Assembly: GCF_000620705.1 (NCBI RefSeq)
Contig: NZ_JIAR01000025.1
Coordinates: 69,501 to 133,500, forward strand
Reading direction: 5' to 3'
Length of the DNA: 64,000 nt
Source: Nocardioides sp. URHA0020
GTDB taxonomy: Bacteria; Actinomycetota; Actinomycetes; Propionibacteriales; Nocardioidaceae
Shown here: positions 1 to 8,253 of the stretch, piece after piece
How the letters are laid out: each line of letters begins with the position of its first letter
How positions within the stretch are numbered: the stretch's first letter is position 1
Position numbers and translations under genes: made by a program
The notes under the pieces: generated by a model
Databases searched by the model: none
What the model was told of the DNA's origin: nothing
Seen by the model: the letters and a program-made list of their open reading frames with translations, nothing else

Positions 1-225
1 CGCGGCCTCCAGGCCCCGCGACCCGGACGCGACGGCCATCGCGACGCAGACCCCGATCGCCGAGACCCGCAGCGACGGCAGGTCGACGGTGGCGGCGGCG
101 TACGTGCGGCCGTCGGAGTCGCGTACGGCGGCCCCCTCGGCGGCGCCGGTGCGGGCGCGGGTCGCGCGGGCCAGGGTGACCAGCTTCTTGTCCTCGGCGG
201 ACAGCGGGGTGGCAAAATCAGTCAT
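1..225 (-). CDS. Cytidine deaminase-like protein (partial, N-terminal 75 residues)
   Basis: The gene runs off the left edge; only the first 75 residues are present, beginning MTDFATPLSAEDKKLVTLAR at an ATG (223-225 on the plus strand). The visible part has the helix, strand and 'GAAVRDSDGRTYAAATVDLPSL' type of fold expected at the start of cytidine deaminase-like proteins. The zinc-binding motifs would lie beyond the edge and cannot be checked. It overlaps the end of the upstream corC-like gene by 8 bp, so it should be translationally coupled as the last visible gene of a phoH-ybeY-corC operon. In many actinobacteria this position, just before era, is held by a cytidine deaminase family protein; that synteny supports the call more than the sequence does. 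Confidence 0.7.
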   Translation of the reverse strand, partial: MTDFATPLSAEDKKLVTLARATRARTGAAEGAAVRDSDGRTYAAATVDLPSLRVSAIGVCVAMAVASGSRGLEAA

Positions 226-1516
226 CGCTGTCGTCGTCCTCGTCGTCGGTGGCGACCCGCGCGATCAGCACGGTGCCGATGCGGTTGCGGCGGCCGGTCG
301 CCGCCTCGGCCTCGAAGCGCAGCGCGTGCGCCTCCACGACCGAGCCGGGGATCGGGACCCGGCCCAGGTGCTTGGCCATCAGGCCGCCGACGCTGTCGAC
401 GTCCTCCTCCTCGACGTCGAAGCCGAAGAGCTCGTCGAGGTCGTCGATCGGGTAGCGCGACGACACCCGCACGACGCCGTCCTCGAGCGTCTCCACCTCG
501 ATCTCCTCGGCGTCGTACTCGTCGGTGATCTCACCCACGATCTCCTCGAGGATGTCCTCGATCGTGACCAGGCCGGCGGTGCCGCCGTACTCGTCGACGA
601 CGACCGCGATGTGCTGGCGGTTGGCCTGCATCTCCGAGAGCAGCGCGTCGACCGGCTTGGAGTCGGGCACGAAGTGGGTCGGGCGCATCACCTCGTCGAT
701 GCGCTGGGTGAACTCCACGTCGGGCGCCTCGAAGTCGCGGCGCACGATGTCCTTGAGGTAGGCGATGCCCACGACGTCGTCGAGGTTCTCGCCGATGACC
801 GGCACGCGGGAGAAGCCGCTGCGCAGGAAGAGCGACAGCGTCTGGCGCAGGTTCTTGTGCCGCTCGACGTAGACCACGTCGTTGCGCGGCACCATCACCT
901 CCCGGGCGATCGTGTCTCCGAGCTCGAGCACGTCGTGGATCATCTTGCGCTCGCCGGACTCGATCAGCGACGACGCCTCGGCCATGTCGACGAGCTCGCG
1001 CAGCTCGGTCTCCGTCGAGAACGGGCCCTCGCGGAAGCCCTTGCCGGGGGTGAGCGCGTTGCCGACCAGGATCAGCAGCTTGGGCAGCGGGCCGAGGATG
1101 GCCGTCACGACGTAGAGCGGTCCGGCCGAGACCAGCGCCACCCGCTCGGAGTGCTGACGACCGACCGTGCGCGGAGCGACGCCGATCGCGACGAAGGACA
1201 CGACCAGCATCACGAGGATCGTGGTGAGAACGGCGGGCCACCACGCGCCGTCGTACACCTGGTCGATCGTGAAGGCGACCAGCACGGTCGCGGAGATCTC
1301 GCAGAGCAGGCGCAGGAAGAGCGCGGTGTTGAGGTAGCGCGGCGGGTCCCCGAGCAGCGCCACCAGCCGGCGCGCACCGGGCCGGCTGTCGTCGAGGAGC
1401 TCCTCGGCGCGGGCGCGCGAGAAGCCGGCCAGCGCGGCGTCGGCCGCGGAGAAGAGTCCGGCGAGCACGACCAGCACGGCTGCCCCGATCAGCAGCCAGA
1501 CGTCGTGCCCGCTCAC
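218..1516 (-). CDS. CNNM/CorC-family membrane protein with CBS domains (hemolysin-like)
   Basis: The 432-residue protein starts at GTG 10 bp after ybeY stops. Hydrophobic segments near residues 5-25, 62-85, 94-113 and 128-155 form the DUF21/CNNM transmembrane domain. A conserved stretch around 'REVMVPRNDVVYV' (about 205-217) opens a CBS domain pair running to about 330. A CorC/HlyC C-terminal transporter-associated domain lies around 345-425, and the tail is very acidic (DDEDDDSDD). Family members are integral membrane proteins linked to Mg2+/Co2+ transport, and 'hemolysin' is only a legacy name. It sits in the conserved phoH-ybeY-corC order. The ion it handles cannot be read from the sequence. 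Confidence 0.93.
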   Translation of the reverse strand: MSGHDVWLLIGAAVLVVLAGLFSAADAALAGFSRARAEELLDDSRPGARRLVALLGDPPRYLNTALFLRLLCEISATVLVAFTIDQVYDGAWWPAVLTTILVMLVVSFVAIGVAPRTVGRQHSERVALVSAGPLYVVTAILGPLPKLLILVGNALTPGKGFREGPFSTETELRELVDMAEASSLIESGERKMIHDVLELGDTIAREVMVPRNDVVYVERHKNLRQTLSLFLRSGFSRVPVIGENLDDVVGIAYLKDIVRRDFEAPDVEFTQRIDEVMRPTHFVPDSKPVDALLSEMQANRQHIAVVVDEYGGTAGLVTIEDILEEIVGEITDEYDAEEIEVETLEDGVVRVSSRYPIDDLDELFGFDVEEEDVDSVGGLMAKHLGRVPIPGSVVEAHALRFEAEAATGRRNRIGTVLIARVATDDEDDDSDD

Positions 1517-1526
1517 CGGGCCGACT

Positions 1527-1976
1527 TCACTGGGCTCGCCAGGACGCGAGGAGCTCGTCCTGGAGACCGAACATCTCCTTGTGCTCCTCCGGCTCGGCGT
1601 GGTCGTAGCCGAGCAGGTGCAGGATGCCGTGCACGGTCAGCAGCTCGATCTCCGCCTCCGCGCCGTGGCCGGCCGTCTCGCCCTGCCTGGCGGCAATGTC
1701 GGGGCACAGCACGAGGTCGCCGAGGACGCCCTCCTCGAGCTCCTCGTTGACGAGGCCGGGACGCAGCTCGTCCATCGGGAAGGCCAGCACGTCGGTCGGC
1801 CCCTCCTTGCCCATCCACTGCTCGTTGAGCCCGGCGATGGTCGCCTCGTCGACGGCCTTGATGCACAGCTCGGCCAGCGGGTGCACGCGCATCTGGTCCA
1901 TGACATGGCGGCTGAGTGCGGCCAGCCGGTTGACGTCGAGCTCGCGACCGGACTCGTTGAGGACCTCGATGCTCAA
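1527..1976 (-). CDS. ybeY: Endoribonuclease YbeY (16S rRNA maturation)
   Basis: This 149-residue protein carries the family signature HGILHLLGYDH, with the three zinc-ligand histidines at 116, 120 and 126. YbeY is a single-strand endoribonuclease that acts in 16S rRNA 3'-end maturation and ribosome quality control. The length is typical. The ATG start overlaps the phoH stop by 4 bp, which indicates coupled translation. The order phoH-ybeY-corC is conserved in bacteria and adds confidence. Confidence 0.97.
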   Translation of the reverse strand: MSIEVLNESGRELDVNRLAALSRHVMDQMRVHPLAELCIKAVDEATIAGLNEQWMGKEGPTDVLAFPMDELRPGLVNEELEEGVLGDLVLCPDIAARQGETAGHGAEAEIELLTVHGILHLLGYDHAEPEEHKEMFGLQDELLASWRAQ

Positions 1977-2977
1977 CTGCGGGCTTCCGTCCGGCCGGCC
2001 TGCAGCCGCTCGACCCGGGCATCGTGCTCGTCGTACGCCGAGACGATCTTGCCGACCAGCTTGTGGCGTACGACGTCGTGGGCGGTGAGCCGGTTGAAGG
2101 AGATGTCCTCGACCTCGTCGAGGATCTCCTCGACGGCGCGCAGGCCGGACTTCTGCCCGTTCGGCAGGTCGGTCTGGGTGACGTCGCCGGTGACCACGAT
2201 CTTGGAGCCGAAGCCCAGTCGGGTCAGGAACATCTTCATCTGCTCCGGCGTGGTGTTCTGCGCCTCGTCGAGGATGATGAAGGAGTCGTTGAGCGACCGG
2301 CCGCGCAGGAACGCCAGGGGCGCGACCTCGATGGTGCCGGCCGCCATCAGCTTCGGGATCAGCTCGGGGTCGAGCATGTCGTGCAGCGCGTCGTACAGCG
2401 GCCGCAGGTAGGGGTCGATCTTCTCGGTCAGGGTGCCGGGCAGGAAGCCGAGCCGCTCGCCGGCCTCGACCGCGGGACGGCTGAGGATGATCCGGTTGAC
2501 CTGCTTGCCCTGCAGCGCCTGGACCGCCTTCGCGACCGCGAGGTAGGTCTTGCCGGTGCCGGCGGGGCCGATGCCGAAGGTGATCGTGTGCTTGTCGATC
2601 GAGTCGACGTAGCGCTTCTGGTTGAGCGTCTTGGGGCGGATGGACCGGCCCCGGTTGCTCAGGATGTTGAGGCTGAGGACGTCGGCCGGTCGCTCGGTGG
2701 TCTCGGTGCGCAGCATCGTGTGCACCCGCTCGACGGTCTCGGAGGTGAGGCCCTGACCGGTGCGCAGGATGGTGACCAGCTCGTCGAGGAGCCGCTCGGC
2801 GAGGGCGACCTCGCCGGGCTCGCCCTTCATCGAGATGCGGTTGCCGCGCACGTGGATCTCGGCGTCGAAGGCGCCCTCGATGATCCCGAGGTACTCGTCG
2901 CCGGGCCCGAGCAGGCTGACCATGTTGATGCTGTTGGGGACGACGACCGTGTGCTTGGTCGTGGGTGTGTCAGTCAT
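1973..2977 (-). CDS. phoH: PhoH-family ATPase (PhoH-like)
   Basis: The 334-residue cytoplasmic ATPase has Walker A GPAGTGKT at 137-144 and Walker B FIILDEAQ at 233-240, followed by the PhoH-typical TTPEQMKMFLTRLG. A short N-terminal KH-like region (about 10-75) precedes the ATPase, as in actinobacterial PhoH1. Family members are RNA-binding or helicase-like ATPases, and in proteobacteria some are phosphate-regulated. It is the first gene of the visible phoH-ybeY-corC-deaminase operon. The opposite-strand gene at 3077 starts 99 bp away, so the promoters are divergent. I saw no clear Pho box in the short gap. Confidence 0.95.
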   Translation of the reverse strand: MTDTPTTKHTVVVPNSINMVSLLGPGDEYLGIIEGAFDAEIHVRGNRISMKGEPGEVALAERLLDELVTILRTGQGLTSETVERVHTMLRTETTERPADVLSLNILSNRGRSIRPKTLNQKRYVDSIDKHTITFGIGPAGTGKTYLAVAKAVQALQGKQVNRIILSRPAVEAGERLGFLPGTLTEKIDPYLRPLYDALHDMLDPELIPKLMAAGTIEVAPLAFLRGRSLNDSFIILDEAQNTTPEQMKMFLTRLGFGSKIVVTGDVTQTDLPNGQKSGLRAVEEILDEVEDISFNRLTAHDVVRHKLVGKIVSAYDEHDARVERLQAGRTEARS

Positions 2978-3064
2978 GAGGCCCGGACGGGCGCCCTTCT
3001 GGTCGGCGATGGAGGCACTTCCATGCTACGGGAGCGGCATGGCGCGGCCCAGCGAGTTGCGGCG

Positions 3065-3070
3065 TACGGT
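3065..3070 (+). promoter_or_regulatory. -10 element TACGGT of a leaderless promoter
   Basis: TACGGT is followed by 6 nt and then the ATG at 3077. This is the TANNNT-N6-start layout of leaderless actinobacterial transcripts. No Shine-Dalgarno sequence lies in the gap. Confidence 0.5.
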
Positions 3071-3076
3071 GGTGGC

Positions 3077-3349
3077 ATGCCGGCCGAGAGCGAGCTCGAC
3101 GACGCCTGGGACGACGAGCCCGACGCCGAGCACCCCGCTCCGCCGTACTGGTTCGCCGGGCAGTACCTGCCTCCCGACGCCCGGAGCATGGGACTGACCC
3201 ACCAGGTGCCGGAGGGCGCGATCCTGGACTTCGCGGGTCGGCTGGACTCCACCAAGCCCGGGCACCGGATCGCCGCCTGGGCGCTGCTCGTGCTCTTCGG
3301 GCTGCCGGTGGTGCTGGCCGTGCTGCGGGTCTTCGTCTACGTCCTGTAG
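3077..3349 (+). CDS. Small acidic single-pass membrane protein, unknown function
   Basis: The product is 90 residues. The N-terminal half is acidic and proline-rich (MPAESELDDAWDDEPDAEHP). Residues about 63-88 form one transmembrane helix (IAAWALLVLFGLPVVLAVLRVFVYVL), so the protein probably ends at the membrane with its N-terminus in the cytoplasm. I do not recognise a named family. The start is chosen because a TANNNT element sits 6 nt upstream of this ATG. It is divergent from phoH and converges with the monooxygenase-like gene, whose stop lies 10 bp away. Confidence 0.7.
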   Translation: MPAESELDDAWDDEPDAEHPAPPYWFAGQYLPPDARSMGLTHQVPEGAILDFAGRLDSTKPGHRIAAWALLVLFGLPVVLAVLRVFVYVL

Positions 3350-3358
3350 CGGTCGGGC

Positions 3359-4570
3359 CTAGGACCCGTCGTCGAAGGCGACCTGGAGCATGCCGAGGCA
3401 CATCTCGTCGGTGGTGCCCTCGGCCCAGATGACGTACTTGTCCGGGATGCCCTCGAAGGACGGCAGGACGTCGCGCAGCCACTGCACGTGGTGACAGGTG
3501 ATCTTGACGGTGTCGTACTGGTCGACGTGGACGGGCTTGATCGGCTTGGTGCCCTGGTCGTCGAAGTCCCAGATCGGGATGTCGAGGATCGTCCGGGCGT
3601 CCGGGGTGCCCGGGTTGACCTCGATCTTGAGCGAGCGCCCGAGCAGGTGCATGTGCCCGGCGACGCCGAGGATCGTCATCGGCTTGTTGATGTAGCGGGT
3701 GCACCTGCTGGTGTTGGACGCCTTGACCTCGGTGCCGCAGAGCAGGTGCAGCAGGCTGTTGGTGTTGCCGACGTTGCCGAAGCGCGACATCACGTCGGCG
3801 ACCGCGGCGTCCCGGTCGCACAGCGGCGAGTCGCTGTGCTCGGGCCGGCACGGCATCTCCACGGGTGCCGGCATCAGGAAGGTGTGCAGCGGTGTGAGCT
3901 CGCGGCTGCCGGCCATCCAGCGCAGCTGGGTGCTGGAGACGTCGGGCGCCGCACCCTTGAGCAGGTTGTAGTGCACCTGCATCACGATGCGGGAGCCGGC
4001 GGCGAGGCGGACGCCGTACCCGTTGCGGACCTTGGTCTCGTTGCCGCCGGGGGCCCAGGCGGCGAGCCAGGGCGCGTCGTCGGTGTTGGAGAAGTCACCG
4101 GCCAGGCCGGTGCCGCCGAAGCAGGTCCAGCCCTCGCCCTTGGTCTGGTCGTCCTTCCGCTCGGCCTCCGCGGTCTGGTCCGGCGAGAGCCGGTAGAGGA
4201 TCACGTGGTGCACGACGTCGGGGTTGCCCGGCAGCACGTTGCTGCCGGTCAGCCAGACGTCCCTGTCCAGGCCGGGGTCGAGCAGGAAGCATCGGTAGTC
4301 GTCGGTGCCCTTGCCGGTCGGCGCGGACGGCGTGTACGACGACGGCATGCTCAGCGTCATCCGGTGCTCGCCGGCGCGCAGCGGCATCAGCTTGCCCGGC
4401 TTGACCCGGGCCAGCTGGCTGGCCTGCACCGCGGGCGGGTCGGGTGGGTTGAGCAGCGTCGAGGGCGAGCCCGACCGCCGGTCGTCGTCCTCCTGGACGC
4501 AGCCGGCGAGAGGCAGAGCCACGAGCAGCACGGCCGTGGCGGCGAGGAGGCGCCGTACGGTGCCGGTCAT
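3359..4570 (-). CDS. Copper type II ascorbate-dependent monooxygenase-like lipoprotein (PHM/DBM fold)
   Basis: The 403-residue lipoprotein has a lipobox ending at Cys24 (LPLAGC). It keeps all six copper ligands of peptidylglycine alpha-hydroxylating and dopamine beta-monooxygenases. These are His121-His122 (DVVHHVILY) and His200 (MQVHYNLL) for CuH, then His306 and His308 (GHMHLLG) and Met390 (DEMCLGM) for CuM. Spacing between the ligands is close to that of mammalian PHM. The enzyme family hydroxylates C-H bonds with O2 and a reductant, and this copy should act outside the cell, anchored to the membrane. The substrate is unknown. Its ATG overlaps the HIT gene stop by 4 bp, so the two form an operon. 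Confidence 0.85.
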   Translation of the reverse strand: MTGTVRRLLAATAVLLVALPLAGCVQEDDDRRSGSPSTLLNPPDPPAVQASQLARVKPGKLMPLRAGEHRMTLSMPSSYTPSAPTGKGTDDYRCFLLDPGLDRDVWLTGSNVLPGNPDVVHHVILYRLSPDQTAEAERKDDQTKGEGWTCFGGTGLAGDFSNTDDAPWLAAWAPGGNETKVRNGYGVRLAAGSRIVMQVHYNLLKGAAPDVSSTQLRWMAGSRELTPLHTFLMPAPVEMPCRPEHSDSPLCDRDAAVADVMSRFGNVGNTNSLLHLLCGTEVKASNTSRCTRYINKPMTILGVAGHMHLLGRSLKIEVNPGTPDARTILDIPIWDFDDQGTKPIKPVHVDQYDTVKITCHHVQWLRDVLPSFEGIPDKYVIWAEGTTDEMCLGMLQVAFDDGS

Positions 4571-4902
4571 CCGGGCGGCCAGCTCAGCGGGCGCCCGGCG
4601 AGCAGGTGCAGGTGGGTGTGGAAGACGGACTGTCCGGCGCCGGCACCGGTGTTGAAGACCAGCCGGTAGTCGTCGTACCCCTCGGCGGTGGCGACGGCCG
4701 CGGCCGTGGTCACCAGCTCGGCGGACGCGACGGGGTCGCCTGCGGCCAGCTCGGCGGCGTTGGCGTAGTGGTCCCTCGGCACGATCAGCACGTGCGTCGG
4801 CGCCTGCGCGACGAGGTCGCGGAACGCGACCGTGCGCTCGGTGGTGTGCACGATGTCGCCGGGGATCTCCCCCGCCACGATCTTGCAGAACAGACAGTCC
4901 AC
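4567..4902 (-). CDS. HIT-family nucleotide hydrolase/transferase
   Basis: The 111-residue protein carries the histidine triad HTHLHLL near residues 95-101 and the N-terminal DCLFCKIVAGEIP block typical of the HINT/Fhit branch. These enzymes cleave nucleotide phosphoramidates or dinucleotides. I chose the GTG at 4902 because GGAGGAGG lies just upstream. An open frame extends to 5211, but that extension is not family-like. The gene precedes and overlaps the copper monooxygenase-like gene. In many actinobacteria a HIT gene occupies this slot between rsmE and phoH. Confidence 0.92.
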   Translation of the reverse strand: MDCLFCKIVAGEIPGDIVHTTERTVAFRDLVAQAPTHVLIVPRDHYANAAELAAGDPVASAELVTTAAAVATAEGYDDYRLVFNTGAGAGQSVFHTHLHLLAGRPLSWPPG

Positions 4903-5086
4903 TGGTCCTCCTCCAGGTGAGAGTAAACCGAACTGGCCGCCGGAGCGTGGCATCACCGTGATCACCGCGACGACCGTGACCGGCCTGGCCGCCCGGGTCG
5001 AGGTCCTCGGGCTGCCGGCGACGACCACCCACCCATCGACCGACACGCGCTCGATCAGCGTCCGATAGCCGCCCGGAACCCCGAAA

Positions 5087-6001
5087 ATGACCCTCATGTC
5101 CTCCCGCACCCGCCTCGCCACCCTCGCCTCGCTGTCCGCCCTCGCCCTCGCCGGGCTGAGCGGCTGCGGCGACGAGGCCAAGGACCCGGCCTCGGCCGAC
5201 AGCACGCCCACGCAGGCGGCCGACCCGAGCGACGACGCGAGCGAGCCGACGGAGCCGACCTCCTCCGCGGCCGCGGAGACGACGACGGTGCCGGTCTACT
5301 TCGTCGGCGACACCCCCCAGGGCCAGCGGCTCTTCCGGGAGTTCCGCAAGGTCGAGGCGGACAACCCCGCCGACGAGGCGCTCGCGCTGATGACCGCGGG
5401 AGACGCCCTCGACCCCGACTACGACACGCTCTATCCCGACGGCGGCTCGTTCTCCAGCGTCGACGTGGGCGACAAGATGATCACCGTCGACATGTCCGAC
5501 GACTCCTGGACGACCGCCCCCGACGGCATGTCCGAGGACGACGCCCGGCTCGCCGCGCAGCAGCTCGTCTACACAGTCCAGGGCGTGGCGCAGAAGCGGC
5601 TCCCGGTGTCGATCACCGTCGACGGAGCGCCCGCCGACCTCTTCGGCCTGGCCGGCCAGGTCACCAACGACCCGGAGATCGACGTACGCGCGCTCGTCAA
5701 CGTCACCACGCCGGAGGAGGGTGCGAGCGTGCGCGGCACCTTCACCGCCACCGGGGTCTCGAGCTCCTTCGAGGCGACCACCCCGTGGGAGATCCGCGCG
5801 GGCGGTGCCGACGGCAAGGTGGTCACGAAGGGCTTCGCGACGGCCGAGGGCTGGATGGACAAGCTCTACCCGTGGGAGACCGAGGTCGACGTGTCCGGCC
5901 TGCCGGCCGGCGACTACACCTTCGTCGCCATGACCGACGACCCCTCCGGCGGCGAGGGCGGCGGCCCGACCGTCGACACGAAGAGCATCACCGTCAAGTG
6001 A
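5087..6001 (+). CDS. GerMN/Gmad2-domain lipoprotein
   Basis: The 304-residue product has a signal peptide with lipobox LSGC (Cys27) and a Thr/Ser/Pro/acidic linker to about residue 68. A GerMN (sporulation/spore germination-type) domain covers about 70-190, including the PVYFVGD start and the DLSDDSW-like strand. A C-terminal Gmad2 Ig-like domain starts around 205 (VNVTTPEEGASVRG). Such proteins are membrane-anchored and extracytoplasmic, with unknown binding partners; in actinobacteria they are unrelated to spores in the Bacillus sense. An alternative ATG lies at 5096. The stop codon overlaps the GTG of the next gene. Confidence 0.85.
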   Translation: MTLMSSRTRLATLASLSALALAGLSGCGDEAKDPASADSTPTQAADPSDDASEPTEPTSSAAAETTTVPVYFVGDTPQGQRLFREFRKVEADNPADEALALMTAGDALDPDYDTLYPDGGSFSSVDVGDKMITVDMSDDSWTTAPDGMSEDDARLAAQQLVYTVQGVAQKRLPVSITVDGAPADLFGLAGQVTNDPEIDVRALVNVTTPEEGASVRGTFTATGVSSSFEATTPWEIRAGGADGKVVTKGFATAEGWMDKLYPWETEVDVSGLPAGDYTFVAMTDDPSGGEGGGPTVDTKSITVK

Positions 6002-7023
6002 GGCTGTCGCGGCAGCGGCTCAACCGCACGCTGCTGCGGCGTCAGCACCTGCTCGAGCGCACCGACGCGACGCCCGAGCAGATGTGCCGACACCTGGTCG
6101 GCCTGCAGGCGCAGGAGTCGCTGCCGCCGTACCTCTCGCTGCAGGCGCGGCTGAGGTCGTTCGACCCGTACGACCTGACCCGCGCCCTCGAGGCGCCCAC
6201 GCTGGTGCGGCTGCTGACGCTGCGCGGCACCATCCACCTGCTGACGCCCGAGGACGCCCTGGCCCTGCGGCCGTGGACGCAGCCGGTGCTGGACAAGGTG
6301 CTGCGCCACCATGCCCCGGCCGACCCGGCGCGCGTCCGCACGGCCGTGGCGGACGTGCTGGCCGACGGGCCTGTCGGCCAGCGTGAGCTGTCGGCAGCGA
6401 TCGGTGAGGCGCTGCCCGACCTGCCCAGCGGCGACCGTGCGGTCATCGCCCGCGGCCTGGTGCCGCTGGTGCAGCTGCCGCCGCGCGGGACGTGGAAGGG
6501 CCCCGGCGGCCTGGTCTACGAGCACGCCGAACGCTGGCTCGGCCGACCGCTCACGGAGCCCGACGTGGAGGACGTCGTACGCCGCTACCTGGCGGCGTAC
6601 GGTCCCGCCTCCGCGGCCGACGTCACCACCTGGTCGGGCGTGACCCGGCTCGGTCCGGTGCTGGTCGCGATGGACCTGGAGCGGCACGAGGACGAGACCG
6701 GCAAGGTCCTGTACGACGTGCCGGGCGGCGCGCTCGAGGAGGAGGACGCCCCGGCCCCGGTCCGGCTCCTCGGCACCTACGACAACCTCTGGCTGTCGCA
6801 CTCGGCTCGCGACCGGGTTACCGATCCGGCCAACCGGACCAAGTGGATGGGGCCGAACGGTGGCGTCGCGATGACGGTCTTCGTCGACGGCTGGCTCGAG
6901 GGTCTCTGGCGGGTGGTCGACGACCGGGTGGAGGTCATCGAGCTCTTCCGCGACCTCACCGTCCGTGAGCGGGCCGAGCTCGACGACGAGATCGCCCGGG
7001 TGGAGGGTCTGCTCGCTCGGTAG
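5998..7023 (+). CDS. Winged-helix DNA-binding domain protein (HTH_42/YcaQ-like superfamily)
   Basis: The 341-residue protein begins VRLSRQRLNRTLLRRQHLLE and has the 'HLVGLQAQE' and 'LRGTIHLLTPEDALALRPW' blocks of the HTH_42 family. That family includes the crosslink-repair glycosylase YcaQ and many uncharacterised actinobacterial paralogues. I do not see enough to assign glycosylase activity. The GTG start overlaps the upstream lipoprotein stop (GTGA), so translation is coupled, although the functions look unrelated. A repeat array lies immediately downstream. Confidence 0.75.
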   Translation: MRLSRQRLNRTLLRRQHLLERTDATPEQMCRHLVGLQAQESLPPYLSLQARLRSFDPYDLTRALEAPTLVRLLTLRGTIHLLTPEDALALRPWTQPVLDKVLRHHAPADPARVRTAVADVLADGPVGQRELSAAIGEALPDLPSGDRAVIARGLVPLVQLPPRGTWKGPGGLVYEHAERWLGRPLTEPDVEDVVRRYLAAYGPASAADVTTWSGVTRLGPVLVAMDLERHEDETGKVLYDVPGGALEEEDAPAPVRLLGTYDNLWLSHSARDRVTDPANRTKWMGPNGGVAMTVFVDGWLEGLWRVVDDRVEVIELFRDLTVRERAELDDEIARVEGLLAR

Positions 7024-7083
7024 CCGTTCGTGTCGGGGGTGGGCTGGCGGTCGGTCGGTCGGCTTGCTTGGCTTGGCTGGCTG

Positions 7084-7484
7084 GCGGTGGGCTGTCCACC
7101 GAAACACCTGCTCACGACCGTGGATCTCCCACCGCCACCCCGGTCGGCCGCCCGCTAGCGGTGGGCTGTCCACCGAAACACCTGCTCAGGACCGTGGATC
7201 TCCCACCGCGACCCCGGCCGCCCGCTGGCGGTGGCCAATCCACCGACTCACGAGCTCAGGTCCGCGGATCTCCCACCGCCCACCGGCCGGCGGTGGGCTG
7301 TCCACCGACTCACCAGCTCAAGACCGTGGATCTCCCACCGCCACCCCAGCCGCCCGCTGGCGGTGGCCAATCCACCGACTCACCAGCTCAGGTCCGTGGA
7401 TTTCCCACCGCGACCCCGGCCGGCCGCCCGCTAGCGGTGGCCGATCCACCGATCACCAGCTCAAGACCGTGGATCTCCCACCGC
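7084..7484. repeat. Array of six 52-bp palindromic repeats
   Basis: Six near-identical units lie at 7084-7135, 7158-7209, 7228-7279, 7290-7341, 7360-7411 and 7434-7484 (the last is 51 bp). Each begins GCGGTGG, ends CCCACCGC and contains CCACCGA near the start and CCGTGGAT near the end. Each half can therefore fold as a small hairpin, and the outer arms pair with each other. GC-rich spacers are 22, 18, 10, 18 and 22 bp. The array fills the gap of 489 bp between the convergent winged-helix gene and rsmE. I see no real ORF in it. It may act as a two-way terminator or belong to a dispersed REP/BIME-like family. Confidence 0.95.
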
Positions 7485-7512
7485 CACCTCGCGCCAGACC
7501 ACCCGACGGCCA

Positions 7513-8253
7513 CTACCCCCAGCGCGGTGTGCGCGACAGGATCGCGGCAACGGCGGCGACGCCGGCGGTGGAGGTACGCAGCACCTCAGCGCCGAGTCGC
7601 ACCGACACCGCACCGCCCGCGACGAACGCGGCGACCTCGTCCTCGCTCAGGCCGCCCTCGGGACCGACGACGACCACGATCCGACCCCCGGCAGGGACGA
7701 CCACGTCCGCGAACGGCGCGGAGGCCGCCTCGTGCAGCACGATCGCGAGCGCAGCGTCCGAGACGAGCGCGACGACGTCGGCGGTCGACGCGAGCTCGGA
7801 CACCTCGGGGTGCCAGGAGCGGCGCGCCTGCTTGGCCGCCTCCCGGGCGGTCGCGCGCCACCTCGCCAGAGACTTGGCCGCACGCTCCCCCTTCCAGACC
7901 GCGACGCTGCGCCCCGCCGCCCAGGGCACGACGCGCGCGACGCCGATCTCGGTCAGCACCTCGACCGCCAGCTCCCCACGCTCGCCCTTGGGGATCGCCT
8001 GCACGACGACGATCTCCGGCGCCGCAGGCGGAGTCGCCGAGACCGAGTCGACGTCGAGGGTGAAGACCCGCTTGCCCGTCGAGCCGACCGAGCCCTGCAC
8101 CGAGACCCCGGCCCCGTCGGTGAGCACCGCCTGCTCGCCGACCCGCAGACGTCGTACGGCGACGGCGTGGTGCGCCTCGTCGCCCTCGACGGTCACCACG
8201 TCCCCGACCACGACGCCCTGGAGCGTCGGGACGAGATGGACCGGGAGCGACAT
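7513..8253 (-). CDS. rsmE: 16S rRNA (uracil-1498-N3)-methyltransferase RsmE
   Basis: The 246-residue SPOUT-class methyltransferase has the SAM-binding trefoil-knot motifs GPEGG (197-201) and LGAEVLRTSTA (220-230), plus the N-terminal PUA-like domain (VEGDEAHHAVAVRRLRVGE). It methylates U1498 of 16S rRNA in the decoding region. Its ATG overlaps the dnaJ stop by 1 bp, so it is the last gene of the hrcA-dnaJ-rsmE operon, a common bacterial arrangement. The repeat array lies just past its 3' end. Confidence 0.95.
   Translation of the reverse strand: MSLPVHLVPTLQGVVVGDVVTVEGDEAHHAVAVRRLRVGEQAVLTDGAGVSVQGSVGSTGKRVFTLDVDSVSATPPAAPEIVVVQAIPKGERGELAVEVLTEIGVARVVPWAAGRSVAVWKGERAAKSLARWRATAREAAKQARRSWHPEVSELASTADVVALVSDAALAIVLHEAASAPFADVVVPAGGRIVVVVGPEGGLSEDEVAAFVAGGAVSVRLGAEVLRTSTAGVAAVAAILSRTPRWG

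Noticed and set aside
4903..5211. N-terminal extension of the HIT protein to the start near 5211
   Set aside because: The added residues do not resemble the HIT family, and a strong GGAGGAGG lies right before the GTG at 4902.
7084..7484. CRISPR array at the 52-bp repeats
   Set aside because: The spacers are short, vary from 10 to 22 bp and are themselves alike (GACCCCGGCCGCCCGCTG type), the repeats are longer than the spacers, and no cas genes are near.
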